A stretch of 64,000 bases of DNA from Athripsodes cinereus (taxonomy: Eukaryota; Arthropoda; Insecta; Trichoptera; Leptoceridae), in assembly GCA_947579605.1 (NCBI GenBank), contig OX388312.1, positions 21,475,313 through 21,539,312 on the forward strand, given 5' to 3'. The position numbers and the translations under genes were made by a program. Below are positions 47,400-58,485 of the stretch, in pieces. Position 1 is the stretch's first letter, and every line of letters begins with the position of its first letter. The notes under the pieces are model-generated. The model ran no database searches. It had not been told where the DNA came from and saw nothing but the letters and a program-made list of their open reading frames with translations.

Positions 47400-47575
47400 G
47401 CGTTTCATATTTGCATGTCTGGAAGATACACCGCTGGTATCCAGTGAACTATGTGCATGCAATAAAGGCCATCCTTTCAATGTCATATAAAAATATAAGA
47501 TTTTCAGAATGAGTAGCGAAGGTATCTCATCGCTGAATTGATGATGTGGAATGTTTAATATGTGACGTTTTATGA
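47400..47575 (-). repeat. SINE-A copy, decayed
   Basis: CGCTGGTATCCAGTGAACTA, GTGCATGCAATAAAGGCCAT, TCAGAATGAGTAGCGAAGGT and CATCGCTGAATTGATGATGT follow the SINE-A order with many changes. It lies directly after the better copy at 47146-47345. Confidence 0.5.
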
Positions 47576-47624
47576 ATCATACCAACCATTAAAACTTGGA
47601 GAAAATATGGGAGACCTGTACATA

Positions 47625-47760
47625 TTTTATTCCATAGACCTTTCGATAATTAGAAGAAATTGCATCTCTGTATTCGATTGTATGATTGTATTGGATTTGA
47701 ACGTGTTTTGTGTAAATTTGCTTGTTATCAATGTACAGTAAAGAATAAATAAAGAAACAA
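47625..47760 (+). repeat. GGGTTAGTTGGAAGAG-family repeat, 3' part
   Basis: AATTAGAAGAAATTGCATCT, TGTATTCGATTGTATGATTG, then ATCAATGTACAGTAAAGAAT and AAATAAAG. It matches the 3' portion and tail at 32732-32995. Confidence 0.45.
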
Positions 47761-48584
47761 ATAATTACTTAAGTTTTAATTATTCAGTTTTATACTTTAT
47801 GTATTTCTAACCATAATATTAATAATTCATAACTCCATCTGACCTTTAAGGTCATCGGGATTGAGAATCGAAGAGGTAGTGGAATACCATAGTTTTCCTA
47901 AGTCCATAAAATACATATGAGAGAACAGAAATATGAGCATAGATGAAATTTTTCAATTTTTCAGTATTTCTTCCCAGAACAGTTACACATTCTCACATGA
48001 CTGTGATTGTCAAAATCGACATTAAAGAAGAAGATTTATCACATTTTTTCACAGCATAATGTAGATATTATAAATTATATTTATGTTCTACACATTCTCT
48101 TCTATTATCTTTCCTATGTATTATTCCCTTTCAGCTTCCACTCATCTCATCTACTTTCTGTGTTTGATCTTGTCGTTTCGTTAAACGGGTCCGATGTTAG
48201 TTTTAACTGTATGATTTCTACTTAAAAGAAGCAAAAATTCAGGTAATTTTATTTATTTAAAATCTTTTTCTTATTTATAAGTATTATGTGATAATAAAAT
48301 TCAATCAATTTTTTATAAATATAGGTGTATAATAAAATCAATATTTTTATAAAAAAAAATATTCCCTCATTTTTAGATTGCAATGGCAATGGCCAAACTA
48401 GTTTTAGCCCTCCAACGGAATGAACGATGATTCACAATTTTGACTTTGAAATGATGATTTCATAGTTATGGCAAATCCATCTCGAATAGTCTGAGTAACT
48501 TTTATAAGAGTAGCTGAAAGGTTGTATGCAGGTGCAATGTTATTGGGCACTTAAGTATTGAGATGCTGAGATGTTAGAGCAATT

Positions 48585-48810
48585 CCCTTATCTTGTGGAA
48601 GCTGGTGAATCGCCTCTGGTTCATTCCTTTGATAAGATTCTTGTTCACACCCGTGACTGGGTGGCAGGGGCCGGAGTGAGGAGGCAGCTGCTGTGTGCCA
48701 CCCGCCAATAGGGAAGCCGGACAAAACGGGGATGGGGAATACGTTGCTCCCATTGGATGATAGTGGAAGGGTAAATGAACTGTCAAATGCCGGGGGGTTT
48801 AAAGTGAGGG
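48585..48810. other. GC-rich island, non-coding
   Basis: About 220 bp that stand out from AT-rich flanks, with runs such as GGGTGGCAGGGGCCGGAGTG and GCCGGACAAAACGGGGATGG. It contains CCTTTGATAAG (TCF plus GATA-like), CAGCTG (E-box) and a CCAAT motif. The two overlapping minus frames across it differ in frame, look like nothing known and lack splice context. It could be a conserved enhancer or a piece of an unrecognised repeat. Confidence 0.4.
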
Positions 48811-49343
48811 GTAAACGGATATTCTCGTATTTGAATATTATTGTCACCGTCATCTGTCATATTATATCCTAATATTATTAGACGTGTACTAATATCTCCA
48901 TATTATACACACAGTAGGTACATAATAATATCATTCTACCTACTTACTAACATTACGAACATCATACACATTTCTATCTATATATACATTGGTATTTTGA
49001 TATTTTGTACCAGCATTACCAGCAAGTATCATATTTACTAATACGCACAATGAAAATGTCGAATTAAAGTTACAAATTCTTCATGTAAACAAATAGATAA
49101 ATTATTTAGTTTAATCTGGATTTTTTTTTATTATCACTAACCTAATTATATACCTTTATCTAAATAGTATATGAGAACAAATATCAACAGCACAAAATAC
49201 TGTTTTAAAAGTTCTGCAGTTGTGCTATGAGCAGTGTGAATTAAAAGGATCAAGATGTATGTATGTATGAGGGGGTGATAGTTGGATCAACGAAATGAAC
49301 ATTTTTGATAGGTATTTGACTAAATTTCTCACATCTGTGTTAA

Positions 49344-50058
49344 AGGCCCCGTTTAGCAAAAACGGTAAAATATTCAATTTTCAACAAATTTGAGAGAAAA
49401 AGTGCCAAAACTTGTTGACCCTTGCGAACATATTGATTTGATAAAATCAAAAAATAAATATTTATTACCAATATTAGTTTTTTACTAAAAAAAAAATAAA
49501 TCGCATACTGACGAGATATATTTAGGTACTCTTTGTTATATCAAAATACAAATTATTTGTAAAATAAATATATTTTTTATTCATCCTATCAAGCATAAAA
49601 ATACTATATTTTTAGCAAAATTTTTTTAGTATACAAAAAATCGAGTTCATGTGGTGATTTTTGGTTGAAAAAATATGAGAAATTTTATCAAAAAAAATAT
49701 TTTTTAAATCGGTCAATATCCATGAAAAAAACAAAAAAAATAATTAATTTGTTCTATAATCGTAATAACTATCTAAGTATTTATAATATTAAAAAAAATA
49801 TATGAAAATTTTTAGGATTCACGTGCATTTATGTACCAAACACACTCCCGAATTCGATTTTTAGAAATATGCTTTTTTGTAAACGAATACTACGAAGCTA
49901 AAATCAAGTTTTTTTTTTTAAAGTTAAAGTTTGATATTGGTAATTAATATTTTATATTTTATCAAATCAAAATGATCGTAGGGTTAACAAGTTTTTAGAG
50001 TTTATGTACCAAACTTGTTGGTAATTGAATGTTTAATCGTTTTTGTTAAAGGGGCCCC
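49344..50058. mobile_element. TTAA-type non-autonomous element, copy 2
   Basis: 715 bp with ends AGGCCCCGTTTAGCAAAAAC and GTTTTTGTTAAAGGGGCCCC(T), flanked by TTAA at 49340-49343 and 50059-50062. It is collinear with copy 1 (17581-18294) over its whole length, with scattered substitutions and small indels in A/T runs. Its right TTAA is also the left TTAA of the next element. Confidence 0.9.
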
Positions 50059-50062
50059 TTAA

Positions 50063-51828
50063 CACTAAACCTACCGACATTTTATGTATACCTATTCCTA
50101 CCACGAGCGGTCAAATGACCGCTTCAAAAAAATAAATACATATCATTAGTATAGAACTTTTTTTTTTGCTAATTGGATAGTAAAAACATATTTTTGTTCT
50201 ATTTAGAAAAGTTTTATGCGCATTTATGCATTTTTAGCATATTTTTTACATATTATAGAATTTACTATTTTGCGTCGCATATTTTCCACATACGTAAGTA
50301 ATTTTAACTTTTTCACAAATTGACCTAATAATATCTTATTTGATAAGATTTCCATCCAGATGAATCTATAAATGTATTTGTTCTTGTTTCTGATGAACAT
50401 TCTTGGCGTAGCTGTGTCTCTTTCTGACATTTGGTCTTCTTGTGCCAACTGAAATAAAAATTATTCCTTCGAAATTTCTTCACCCGTAATTTCCTTATAT
50501 TACATCCAAGCATTTATCCAGGCTAAATCTAAGATATTGAAAAGTACCTATAAAGGTATTTTTAACATTTAGATTTTACACCATACTTTCTGGCCATTTA
50601 AGTTCCCCAAGTGAGGCTGATGGTTCTCTTTCTTTGTCTCTTCCCAAATATGGAGAACCGTTTACTATGTACTTACTCATAACTTATATCGAAAGAGAAC
50701 CAAAATTTTATACCAAATTTGTCCGATTTATTGGGCAAGTATAGAGTTAATCTACGACGTGCTTTTATTAGGAAATAATTGTTCATCTATGGAGAGACAA
50801 ATGCTCCTGGGTTATAACAGTTTTGACTGTTTTCGATGAAATGGAACCAAACTTGAGAGATGAAAGCAAACTCATCGTTTTGTAGGCATTAGCTACTTTG
50901 ACTTCTATTGTAAAACCAAACAAATCTCTAAAATTTAATGATTTCTATAAATTCAGTTCGGTTTATAGTTGTCGAGGAAAATAACGAACCCCATTTCTTA
51001 TTCCATAAATATGATACTTAGATACATATTTTTAGGCACAAGCTAGAAATTTGTTTCAATCGCTTGTTTGTTCATACTAGAGGTCTTCAAACTTTTTTGT
51101 TTCACAGACCACTCGCCATATTTTTCGGTTTTGGCTAGACCTAACCATACTTGATATTAATAATTTATACATTTATCAACTTCAAATGCATTTCTGACAT
51201 CTGGTATAATGTAACTCACATTGAAAGATTGTTCTTCAATAGTGCTTATTCCGATCAGTTCCTTTTTCTAATGACAATTTCTCTTCGTATTGACAACACT
51301 CATTTCTGCGATTATGTAAAAAAAATAGGTATTATTTGCATATGTGGATGATTCCATGGAGTGCCAAAAGTAAAATCAAGTCCTGTTTGTATGATATCCA
51401 TTATCGTTGACCCCCATTTTATTTTCATAAACCCCCACTTTTTTCCGCCGACATGGACTCTTTGTAGGTATTCTTAGACCTCTTGAAGTCGATATTGATC
51501 ACTTTGGGAATCATTGGTTAACGCTGTAGATCCACAACTACACCACGGACTTATAAAACTTTTTTCATTTGTACACTTTCCGAAAAATAAAGTAGTTAAT
51601 AACAGGAATTGTTCAAAAGGTCAAATGACCGCTCGTGGTAGACTAGACATGCAATAAAAAAAAATCAGAAACTAAAAAATAAAAAAAGATGTGAATATTC
51701 AAAAATGGAATATATCCATATTATAGGAAAAGTCAGAAAGTTACATGTCGATACAGCAACGTTATGTACAAGAAATTCTAAACGAAATTTCAAAAACGGT
51801 CATTTGACCGCGCTCGGTAGGTTTAGTG
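50063..51828. mobile_element. piggyBac-type element, 1.77 kb, no intact transposase
   Basis: Ends CACTAAACCTACCGA and TCGGTAGGTTTAGTG are perfect 15-bp inverted repeats inside TTAA (50059-50062 and 51829-51832). Subterminal palindromes GGTCAAATGACC/GGTCATTTGACC occur near both ends (about 50109, 51620 and 51798), a known feature of some piggyBac-like elements. The interior shows only short frames (for example 50325-50513 minus) that I cannot align to a DDE transposase. A hAT-like repeat is nested at 51078-51525. Confidence 0.85.
51078..51525. repeat. hAT-like repeat nested in the piggyBac-type element
   Basis: AGAGGTCTTCAAACTTTTTT, then CACAGACCACTCGCCATATT, TTTCGGTTTTGGCTAGACCT, and at the end GTCGATATTGATCACTTTGG, GAATCATTGG. 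Same blocks and order as 14725-14908. Confidence 0.5.
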
Positions 51829-51938
51829 TTAAGGAATAGTATCGTAGTAAAAAAAAAAAAAAACAGTAATTGAGCCAATCAATAATCATTTTCAAACCGA
51901 GTTGGACAGTGACTTTGTGAATGGAAACCATGTTAATG

Positions 51939-51942
<4 letters not shown>

Positions 51943-52004
<62 letters not shown>
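51943..52004. repeat. Poly(T) tract of 62 nt
   Basis: Uninterrupted T run. The minus-strand frame 51933-52121 with a run of Lys is an artefact of it. Confidence 0.85.
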
Positions 52005-52006
<2 letters not shown>

Positions 52007-52031
52007 TAAATAAACTAAAACTAAAACACAG

Positions 52032-52243
52032 CAGGGCTACTCTTGACAAAACTAAACACGATCTTAATCTAGTCTTGATCTTGATCATACGACGCACGAA
52101 GTGACTATTGGCCAAAAACACCGCGCTACCGCTAACGCGCGATCGGTTTGCGTGTATTTTTGGCCAATAGTCACTTCGTGCGTCGTATGATCAAGATCAA
52201 GACTAGATTAAGATCGTGTTTAGTTTTGTCAAGAGTAGCCCTG
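52032..52243. mobile_element. CAGGG palindromic MITE, copy 3, complete
   Basis: 212 bp and almost perfectly self-complementary, from CAGGGCTACTCTTGACAAAA to TTTTGTCAAGAGTAGCCCTG. The central part is GCGCTACCGCTAACGCGCGA between GTGACTATTGGCCAAAAA-type arms. It is flanked by CAG on both sides (52029-52031, 52244-52246). No coding capacity. Confidence 0.9.
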
Positions 52244-52249
52244 CAGTTT

Positions 52250-55200
52250 GTGTTTATTTCCATAAATTAATATGGAGTTTTACAAAATGAACGTCAACTC
52301 AAACAATAAAATAATTTTGTTTAGTTACCTGAAAAAAATATGCCTAAAATTTTTGTAGGTATAAATAATGTATTCTGCAGTTATAATATATTGATTTTCG
52401 TTTAGAACTTATACCAACAAGTACCTACCTATATATGAATTTTGTAACCATTTTAACGTGGGAACCACAGAATATGATATCCTCAATATTTTTGTAAATA
52501 ACGGAAGTTTATTCACAATCCTACAAAGTCCACTACAAAATATAACTAGGTCCCTACATCAGCTTAACTCGTCGATCACCTTGCATAAGTATACAAAATA
52601 ATATTATGAGTTGCTACATTACTTTTTTGAGGAATATGAAAAATACAAATGTGGTGGTTGTTCACTTACGTTTGAAATTAAATACTCTAGAAATAATATT
52701 GACATAATATTCATGGTGACTGACCTATTGAACTATTTATCTACACATATTATAAAGAATCATAAACAGATAATTTAGGGAGAGTATAAACTTTATTCTT
52801 TTGAAAGTACTTATTTATTGGTTTAAGTATTTTGAGCCTTCGAGGCAGGTGATCTGAACTGTTACGTATGGTGTAATAACTAAATTTGACAAGAACAGCA
52901 TTTCATTATATGAAGTTGGTTTGCTGGCTACACTACTAATGAAGAAATTTAAAATGAAATTTATAAACGATTCATTGGCAAATAAAGCATATTATTAGAT
53001 TTGTGAATTTTTGGAACATTTCTTAACAAAACATACTTTACATTACTTTTCAAATCACCTGCCTGTGCTCAAAATAAATGTAGGAAAGTACCTGCCTAAA
53101 TACACCTATGCACTCTCCCTAAATTAGATATCAATATATGATTATTTAAAAAAAGGTAAATATAGTTGTGAATTGAAAAATAAATGGTCAACTAATGGTG
53201 AATAAATGGTTAAATAGTACATTTTTAGAAACATAAGATTCTTATTTAAAAATCTCAGCATTGGGAATGCGGAAACCTTAAATATGTAACTATAGTTAGC
53301 ACTTTCATACTTTATATTAATGGTAATAAAGAGGGTAATCTCACGAATAAAATCATCTAAAAACTACTCGTTCAAGCCGTACATCTATTATACTACTAAC
53401 GCCATTGTAAACAATATATGTAAATATTATACTTTAGTTCCCAGTAAGTTCCAATGGTCATCTAAGTAACAGTAAATCAATAAAAGATGTAAAGAAAAGG
53501 GTTGCTTATAAACAGGTGATTCCAGGTGTCCAATTATGAAACCTACTGCGTGGGAATGCTTAGTAGGTCTCACTTCCTATTCGTTAAAGTATTGATCATG
53601 GAACGATAAATGAGAACAACATCCTTGCATGTAGATAGGTACGTTTGTGATAATGGTGCAGTTATGTTTATTGTAGATCTCAAATGAATTGTAAATACAA
53701 GTGTTGTTGACCTATTGGCGGATATTATCATTATTGATGGGAAAGTAAAAATAACTTATTGATTATTTGGTCGTAAAATTTTAATTTCCTTAGGGTAGTT
53801 TATAGTATTATGTCGTATACAATAAAAACTAATATCATGAGAACTTCATTATGAGTATTTAATGTTAATATTGTTTGTTTTATTTATTGTTTGTTTTTTA
53901 TTTTCAAGAAACATAATATATTTTATAAATAAGCTTTGAATTTGGTGAAATAAAATATTTATATTTAGTACATCCACATGATTTTGTTTATTATGAACTG
54001 ACTTTCAAAAGCTTCCGTTGTCAGCATCAGGATAACATAAAATTCTAGAAGTGCTAAATATTAATATTTTATTTTGACAATTTCAACTTGAACTTCCACT
54101 AATTACCGTCGGTCGATAATGTGGACTCTAAATAATAATAATATAGTTATTTACTCTAGTTAATCATCTGAGTTTAAATAATACTTACTAGGTATGTTAG
54201 TTTAATAATCAGTACGAATCTAAATAAAGGCACGTATGTATATTGTACCTACAGGAAATATTAAATCTTGTACCTACAGGAAATATTAAATCTTGTACCT
54301 ACAGGAAATGTTAACTCTAGTTTAGAATTTCAAATTTTCACAGCCAATTTGAAATAACGCCTGAATTTCTAAATGTATTGATTTTCTTTGATGTTTTTAA
54401 GGCCTTTAATTATTTATTTATTTACCATTTTGACCACTTAATTAATATTTCTCAGATAAATGAAACGATATGTACCTACCTAGTTATTCGTATTTGCCAG
54501 TTAATTTTGTGTTAGAACATATTCATCAACTTTAAAAAATGAATAAAAAATAAAGTATTCTTTTAATTTGTTTATACTCGTACTATTAACCGAGATGTGA
54601 GGAAATTGTTTATTGTCATTACATAATTTGATAGCTTTCGTGGCTTCGGAACATCTGAGACTGGATCTGGATGAGAGGAGTGGAGGAGCTGTTTCATGCT
54701 GCCCTGGACAGACAAAGTTTATTTTCAAAGGTCTGACACATAAAGAAGAAGACGATATAATTTGATACTTTCAGCGAGTAAATACGATAAAAGAATAATG
54801 AAGAAAGTGTTATTATCCAAATAATTGTTTGGAAGATGCAAGCAAACGTACAATATAAAGAATAGTCAAAGATATAGGTACCTATCCAACCAACTGAGAG
54901 AAATACCTATGTGGTCATACTTGTGTGAGAAATAATATGAATATGGAGAAAGTAGTAGTGTTATATAAGGATAGGTATTCATAATTATCTGGAGTTTTGA
55001 TCTCTATGCCTGAATGCCTTATAGTATGTATATACATATATTAAATTATGAAAATTTAATCAAGAACTACAAATAATTTGATTGACTTGCAAGATGATTA
55101 TGTTAGTGTTTGTATAAAAAAATGTACAATGTTCACAAAGATATCAATGTTCTTTTTTATAGACGTTACCAAATCCCTTAAGAAGGCTGCTCATTTGAAA

Positions 55201-55480
55201 TGGTTTAGCACGAACTTATACTGAATTTGCTGAAGATGAATAAAAAAAACCTTTTTTCTTTATTTTTTTAAACCAGATGTATGAAGAATTACCTCAAAAT
55301 TACAAAGACATAGTATTTGGATAATCCAAAATATTATTGCTTGAAGAAAGAAGCCTATCACTGGCGTAGAGTGACGATAAAAAAAATGTATGAAAGATTA
55401 ATATTTTCTATATTCGGTTTTTGAATCCTGTTTGAATTTCAACTGTTTGGAGCTGTAAAATTTACCTCTTCATATTTCAT
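52250..55480. other. Gene-free stretch
   Basis: AT-rich with no exon supported. A GC-richer patch at about 54635-54720 (GGCTTCGGAACATCTGAGAC, GGAGGAGCTGTTTCATGCTG) has an open minus frame (CPGQHETAPPLLSSRSSLRC) but no start, partner exon or known family; it may be a LINE scrap. Confidence 0.45.
54243..54316. repeat. Three tandem 25-bp units
   Basis: TTGTACCTACAGGAAATATTAAATC-type unit three times in a row; the third has one change (AAATGTTAA). It is a small, recent tandem duplication. Confidence 0.9.
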
Positions 55481-55484
55481 TCAA

Positions 55485-55800
55485 CAAGTTGAGATGGTTT
55501 GGACATGCTGAGCGAATGCAAGATGAAGGATGACGAAGAGGATGTATTTATCTAAAAGAAGGGGTGTGAGGAAGCGCGGACGTCCAAGAACCACGTGGCT
55601 TGATAACGTAGACCAAATTCTTAAGGACGGACGCGTGTTGAGTAAAAGAAATAGGCGTGCATGTATGAGAAACTGGATGAATGTAGAGGAAGCGAAAGAA
55701 GTATGTAAGGATAGATCTATATGGCGTTCCGTTCTCTCTGCCTACCCCTCCTGGGACATGGCGTGAGGGTATAGTATAGAATAGTATATTTCATTTATTA
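55485..55800 (+). mobile_element. LINE-A 3' end, best copy
   Basis: Begins LRWFGHAERMQDEG. After one frameshift (near 55530) it continues MTKRMYLSKRRGVRKRGRPR, then TTWLDNVDQILKDGRVLSKR, NRRACMRNWMNVEEAKEVCK, DRSIWRSVLSAYPSWDMA and a stop. The GYGHVERM and RGRPR blocks are typical of the C-terminus of several insect LINE clades. The 3' UTR is very short: GTGAGGGTATAGTATAGAAT. The stop codon lies inside the sequence shared with SINE-A. Confidence 0.88.
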
Positions 55801-55804
55801 CATC

Positions 55805-58140
55805 ATAAAAATAATAACAAAAAAATAATTTTCTTAAGATTTGTGTAGGTAATCTGTAGTTTTTTGCCCTCCGCCCATGAGTAAGTATTATATAATAATG
55901 TGCCTTACTTTATCTTACAAATTACAACATAGGCTGCATATTGTACTGAGTCAATAAAAACATGTGGCCAATACAAGGCCTACTATACAAAAATACTTAA
56001 AATGACACAATACAAGATATTCTTAAGGCATTAAAAAATATTAATACTTATAATAAATAAACAAGAAAACGATTCATTGTAAAGGTGCGTGTCGAATAGA
56101 TCAATTTCATCATTTTTTTTTATAAATTCCTTTTATTTAGTGGAAAATCTTCTTTTTTAAATTTTTGTATAGCATAGATGTGTTCAATATAAGATCATTG
56201 AGCGGAAATATGTTCACTATTTATTATGTATTGATACATTTTTTTTTCAAGAATGATATCTGATCAATTTCCATTTAAAGAATTATTCTATTATGTGTAG
56301 GTATGGCATTGTGTAGAATTATTTCCCTTTTAGCGAATTGTAAAAATCTATTAAGATATGCCTTTTAATTAATTTAGTTTAACCTTTCAAGAAATGTTTT
56401 ACAAATTTATTACCGACCTGATATTTTAAACTCTAAGCAATTTAGGTCTTAAATGCTACATCCTGTAAAACAAATATTCAACTACAACACTAGTATACCA
56501 TTTTTTTTTAAAGAGTAGTAATAAAAATATATGATTTAAATGGTGCATGCTAATTTTTGTACGTATTTGGCAACAAAATTCAGTTTAAAGCTAGTTTTGA
56601 TTGTGAATATATTTGATATAAAAAAAACTTTATACTTAAAGGACGAAGGATAAATACCTTTGATACTCGTAATAATGTTTTTCAATTAATTCTGAGATTT
56701 TTAAGCGTAATATTATGTAAGAATAAAACTAATCAAAACAATTACGTCATTTTTTTATAATTGCTGTATCAAAAAAACTTCATAATTCGATAAAAACAAT
56801 ACAACTTTTAACAAAGGGCAGTAGCAGGTAATAAAAATTCACCGTAAACATCACGTGTCTAGATCATACATTTTTAAAGGGCAACCGAAGTTTTTTTAAG
56901 ATTGAATAAGTACCTACATAGTTTTAGTTTTGTTTTTACAGCTCCCTTATAGATAAAGTACATCTTTTGATATTTACTATGGTTCTCATGGTTTACCAAC
57001 GATTCCCCATAGACTGGATAAACTTTTAATAGGCTCTCTACAATGTAAACAAAACATGAGTTGAAGAACTAATGTAGGGGGATGATAGAGGATACATAGA
57101 AGCATACTTTGAACTTAATTACAAATCAAAACACTAGGATAAGCTCACCCATACGGTAAAATAATTAAATCTATACATCGTCATCGATATATTATCTTGA
57201 AAAATATGAATGCTTCATTGTTTTATAAAACTTTTTGATATGAAACACAACATGTTCAACATTCTTCACGGTTTTCATATAAACCAAACAGTAAAGTCTA
57301 ATATTGTAGTTTCTAAATTTAAACAATATTATCTGTTGAGGGTTGCGTCTGAACTGAAATAAGTCTTAATAAATCAGTTCTAATTAAATGAAACTGTTTT
57401 TATCAAATAAAAGAAAAAAATGGACATCAAAGCACGTTTAATATCCCATATTTAATGGGCAGATAAGGGAATTCGCAAATCATTTTTGATTAAAGAACAA
57501 TAGATGTACTTTGGCAGACGAATATTTTCTCCATAAAAATTGTAGATAAATTGAATATCCAATAAATAGATGAAAAATATTGATGTCTTGACAACGATTT
57601 TAGGCTTTGTTGGACATCTTCTGATCAAATTATAATGGATGGACAAACATCGGGAAGGTTTAAAGCTAACATCAACTCCATAAGTAAGATAAATAAAACC
57701 AAATAAATCGATTGATGTCGACGAAAAACTTTTGTCTTTTCATGTGTTATCAATTGGGTCGGTATTTTTTTTTAAAAATGGATTGCCTTATTATCATCGT
57801 TATGCCGGGATATTTTTTACAAGTAGCAAACTAACTTAATATGTTCTACCTTTTGAGAATAAAATACGTACTCCATTTAGCTATGTTGAGTAAAAATTTA
57901 CCTATAGAAAAAATAATAACTACATAGAGACCTACTCATAATCGAATAGCTTTTATATGAGCTTAAATCATTGATCTTCAAATCTTACAGTTCCATCGTA
58001 CAATTTATTGGTAAACTCTCATTCGTATCTGGAATGAACTGGAACATAACTTCTTCGGATTCTGATTGATGTTTGCATAATAATGTTAATTGATTCTCTA
58101 TACTAATTAGATATTACAGAAATTAATATAATTTACATAA
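55805..58140. other. Gene-free stretch
   Basis: Very AT-rich. I see no exon, RNA gene or intact element. Confidence 0.5.
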
Positions 58141-58149
58141 ACAAAATTC

Positions 58150-58345
58150 TATTATCAAATAAAATAAAATAAATATTTATTATTTTGTTTTGTGTTACTG
58201 TTGAGTATAACTAACGCACGACCGGTTTCGCGGACTCCGAGTTCGCATCATCAGGTGCTGATCTATATTAAAAAATGTAAGGGGGTGATAAAAAGAATTG
58301 AATACCTACATAATTACCTTGATAGTTACCTATTTACGTAAATAA
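58150..58345 (-). mobile_element. Penelope-like element end with ribozyme
   Basis: On the minus strand the hammerhead-like motif (58216-58258) is followed by TTAGTTATACTCAACAGTAA, then an A-rich run (AAAACAAAATAATAAATATT). This matches what is known of Penelope-like element ends, where hammerheads sit in the terminal repeats. No reverse transcriptase or GIY-YIG domain is found nearby. Confidence 0.55.
58216..58258 (-). ncRNA. Hammerhead ribozyme-like motif
   Basis: Minus strand, 5' to 3': stem I GCAC (58258-58255), core CTGATGA (58254-58248), an extra T, stem II GCG ... CGC with an inner ACT/AGT pairing, core GAAA (58229-58226), palindromic stem III ACCGGT, cleavage triplet GTC (cut after 58220), and stem I' GTGC (58219-58216). 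Every invariant core base of a type I hammerhead is present. The extra T after the first core box also occurs at 35453. The stem III palindrome implies dimer-type folding. Confidence 0.7.
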
Positions 58346-58399
58346 ATAAATAAAAACATAAACTAAAAAAAAAATTAAAAAAAAATAAGTAGAAAAACT

Positions 58400-58485
58400 A
58401 GAGTTTTAAATTTCTTTACTCGTATGAATATGGGCCTGTAACCCGAAACATATGTAACTGGTGAATAAAGAAATTTAAAACTCTG
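58400..58485 (+). ncRNA. Decayed hammerhead-like hairpin
   Basis: Nineteen-bp arms AGAGTTTTAAATTTCTTTA (58400-58418) and TAAAGAAATTTAAAACTCT (58467-58485) enclose CGTATGA (a damaged CTGATGA), stem II GGG-CCTGTAA-CCC, core GAAA (58445-58448), palindromic stem III ACATATGT, and triplet GTA. The order is that of a hammerhead, but the first core box is altered at two bases, so it is probably inactive. Confidence 0.4.

Noticed and set aside
48551..48853. Overlapping minus-strand frames of 100 and 70 codons in the GC-rich island
   Set aside because: The two frames overlap out of phase, have no splice partners and no known motif; composition alone explains the lack of stops.
51933..52121. Poly-lysine open frame
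   Set aside because: Pure artefact of the 62-nt T tract read in antisense.
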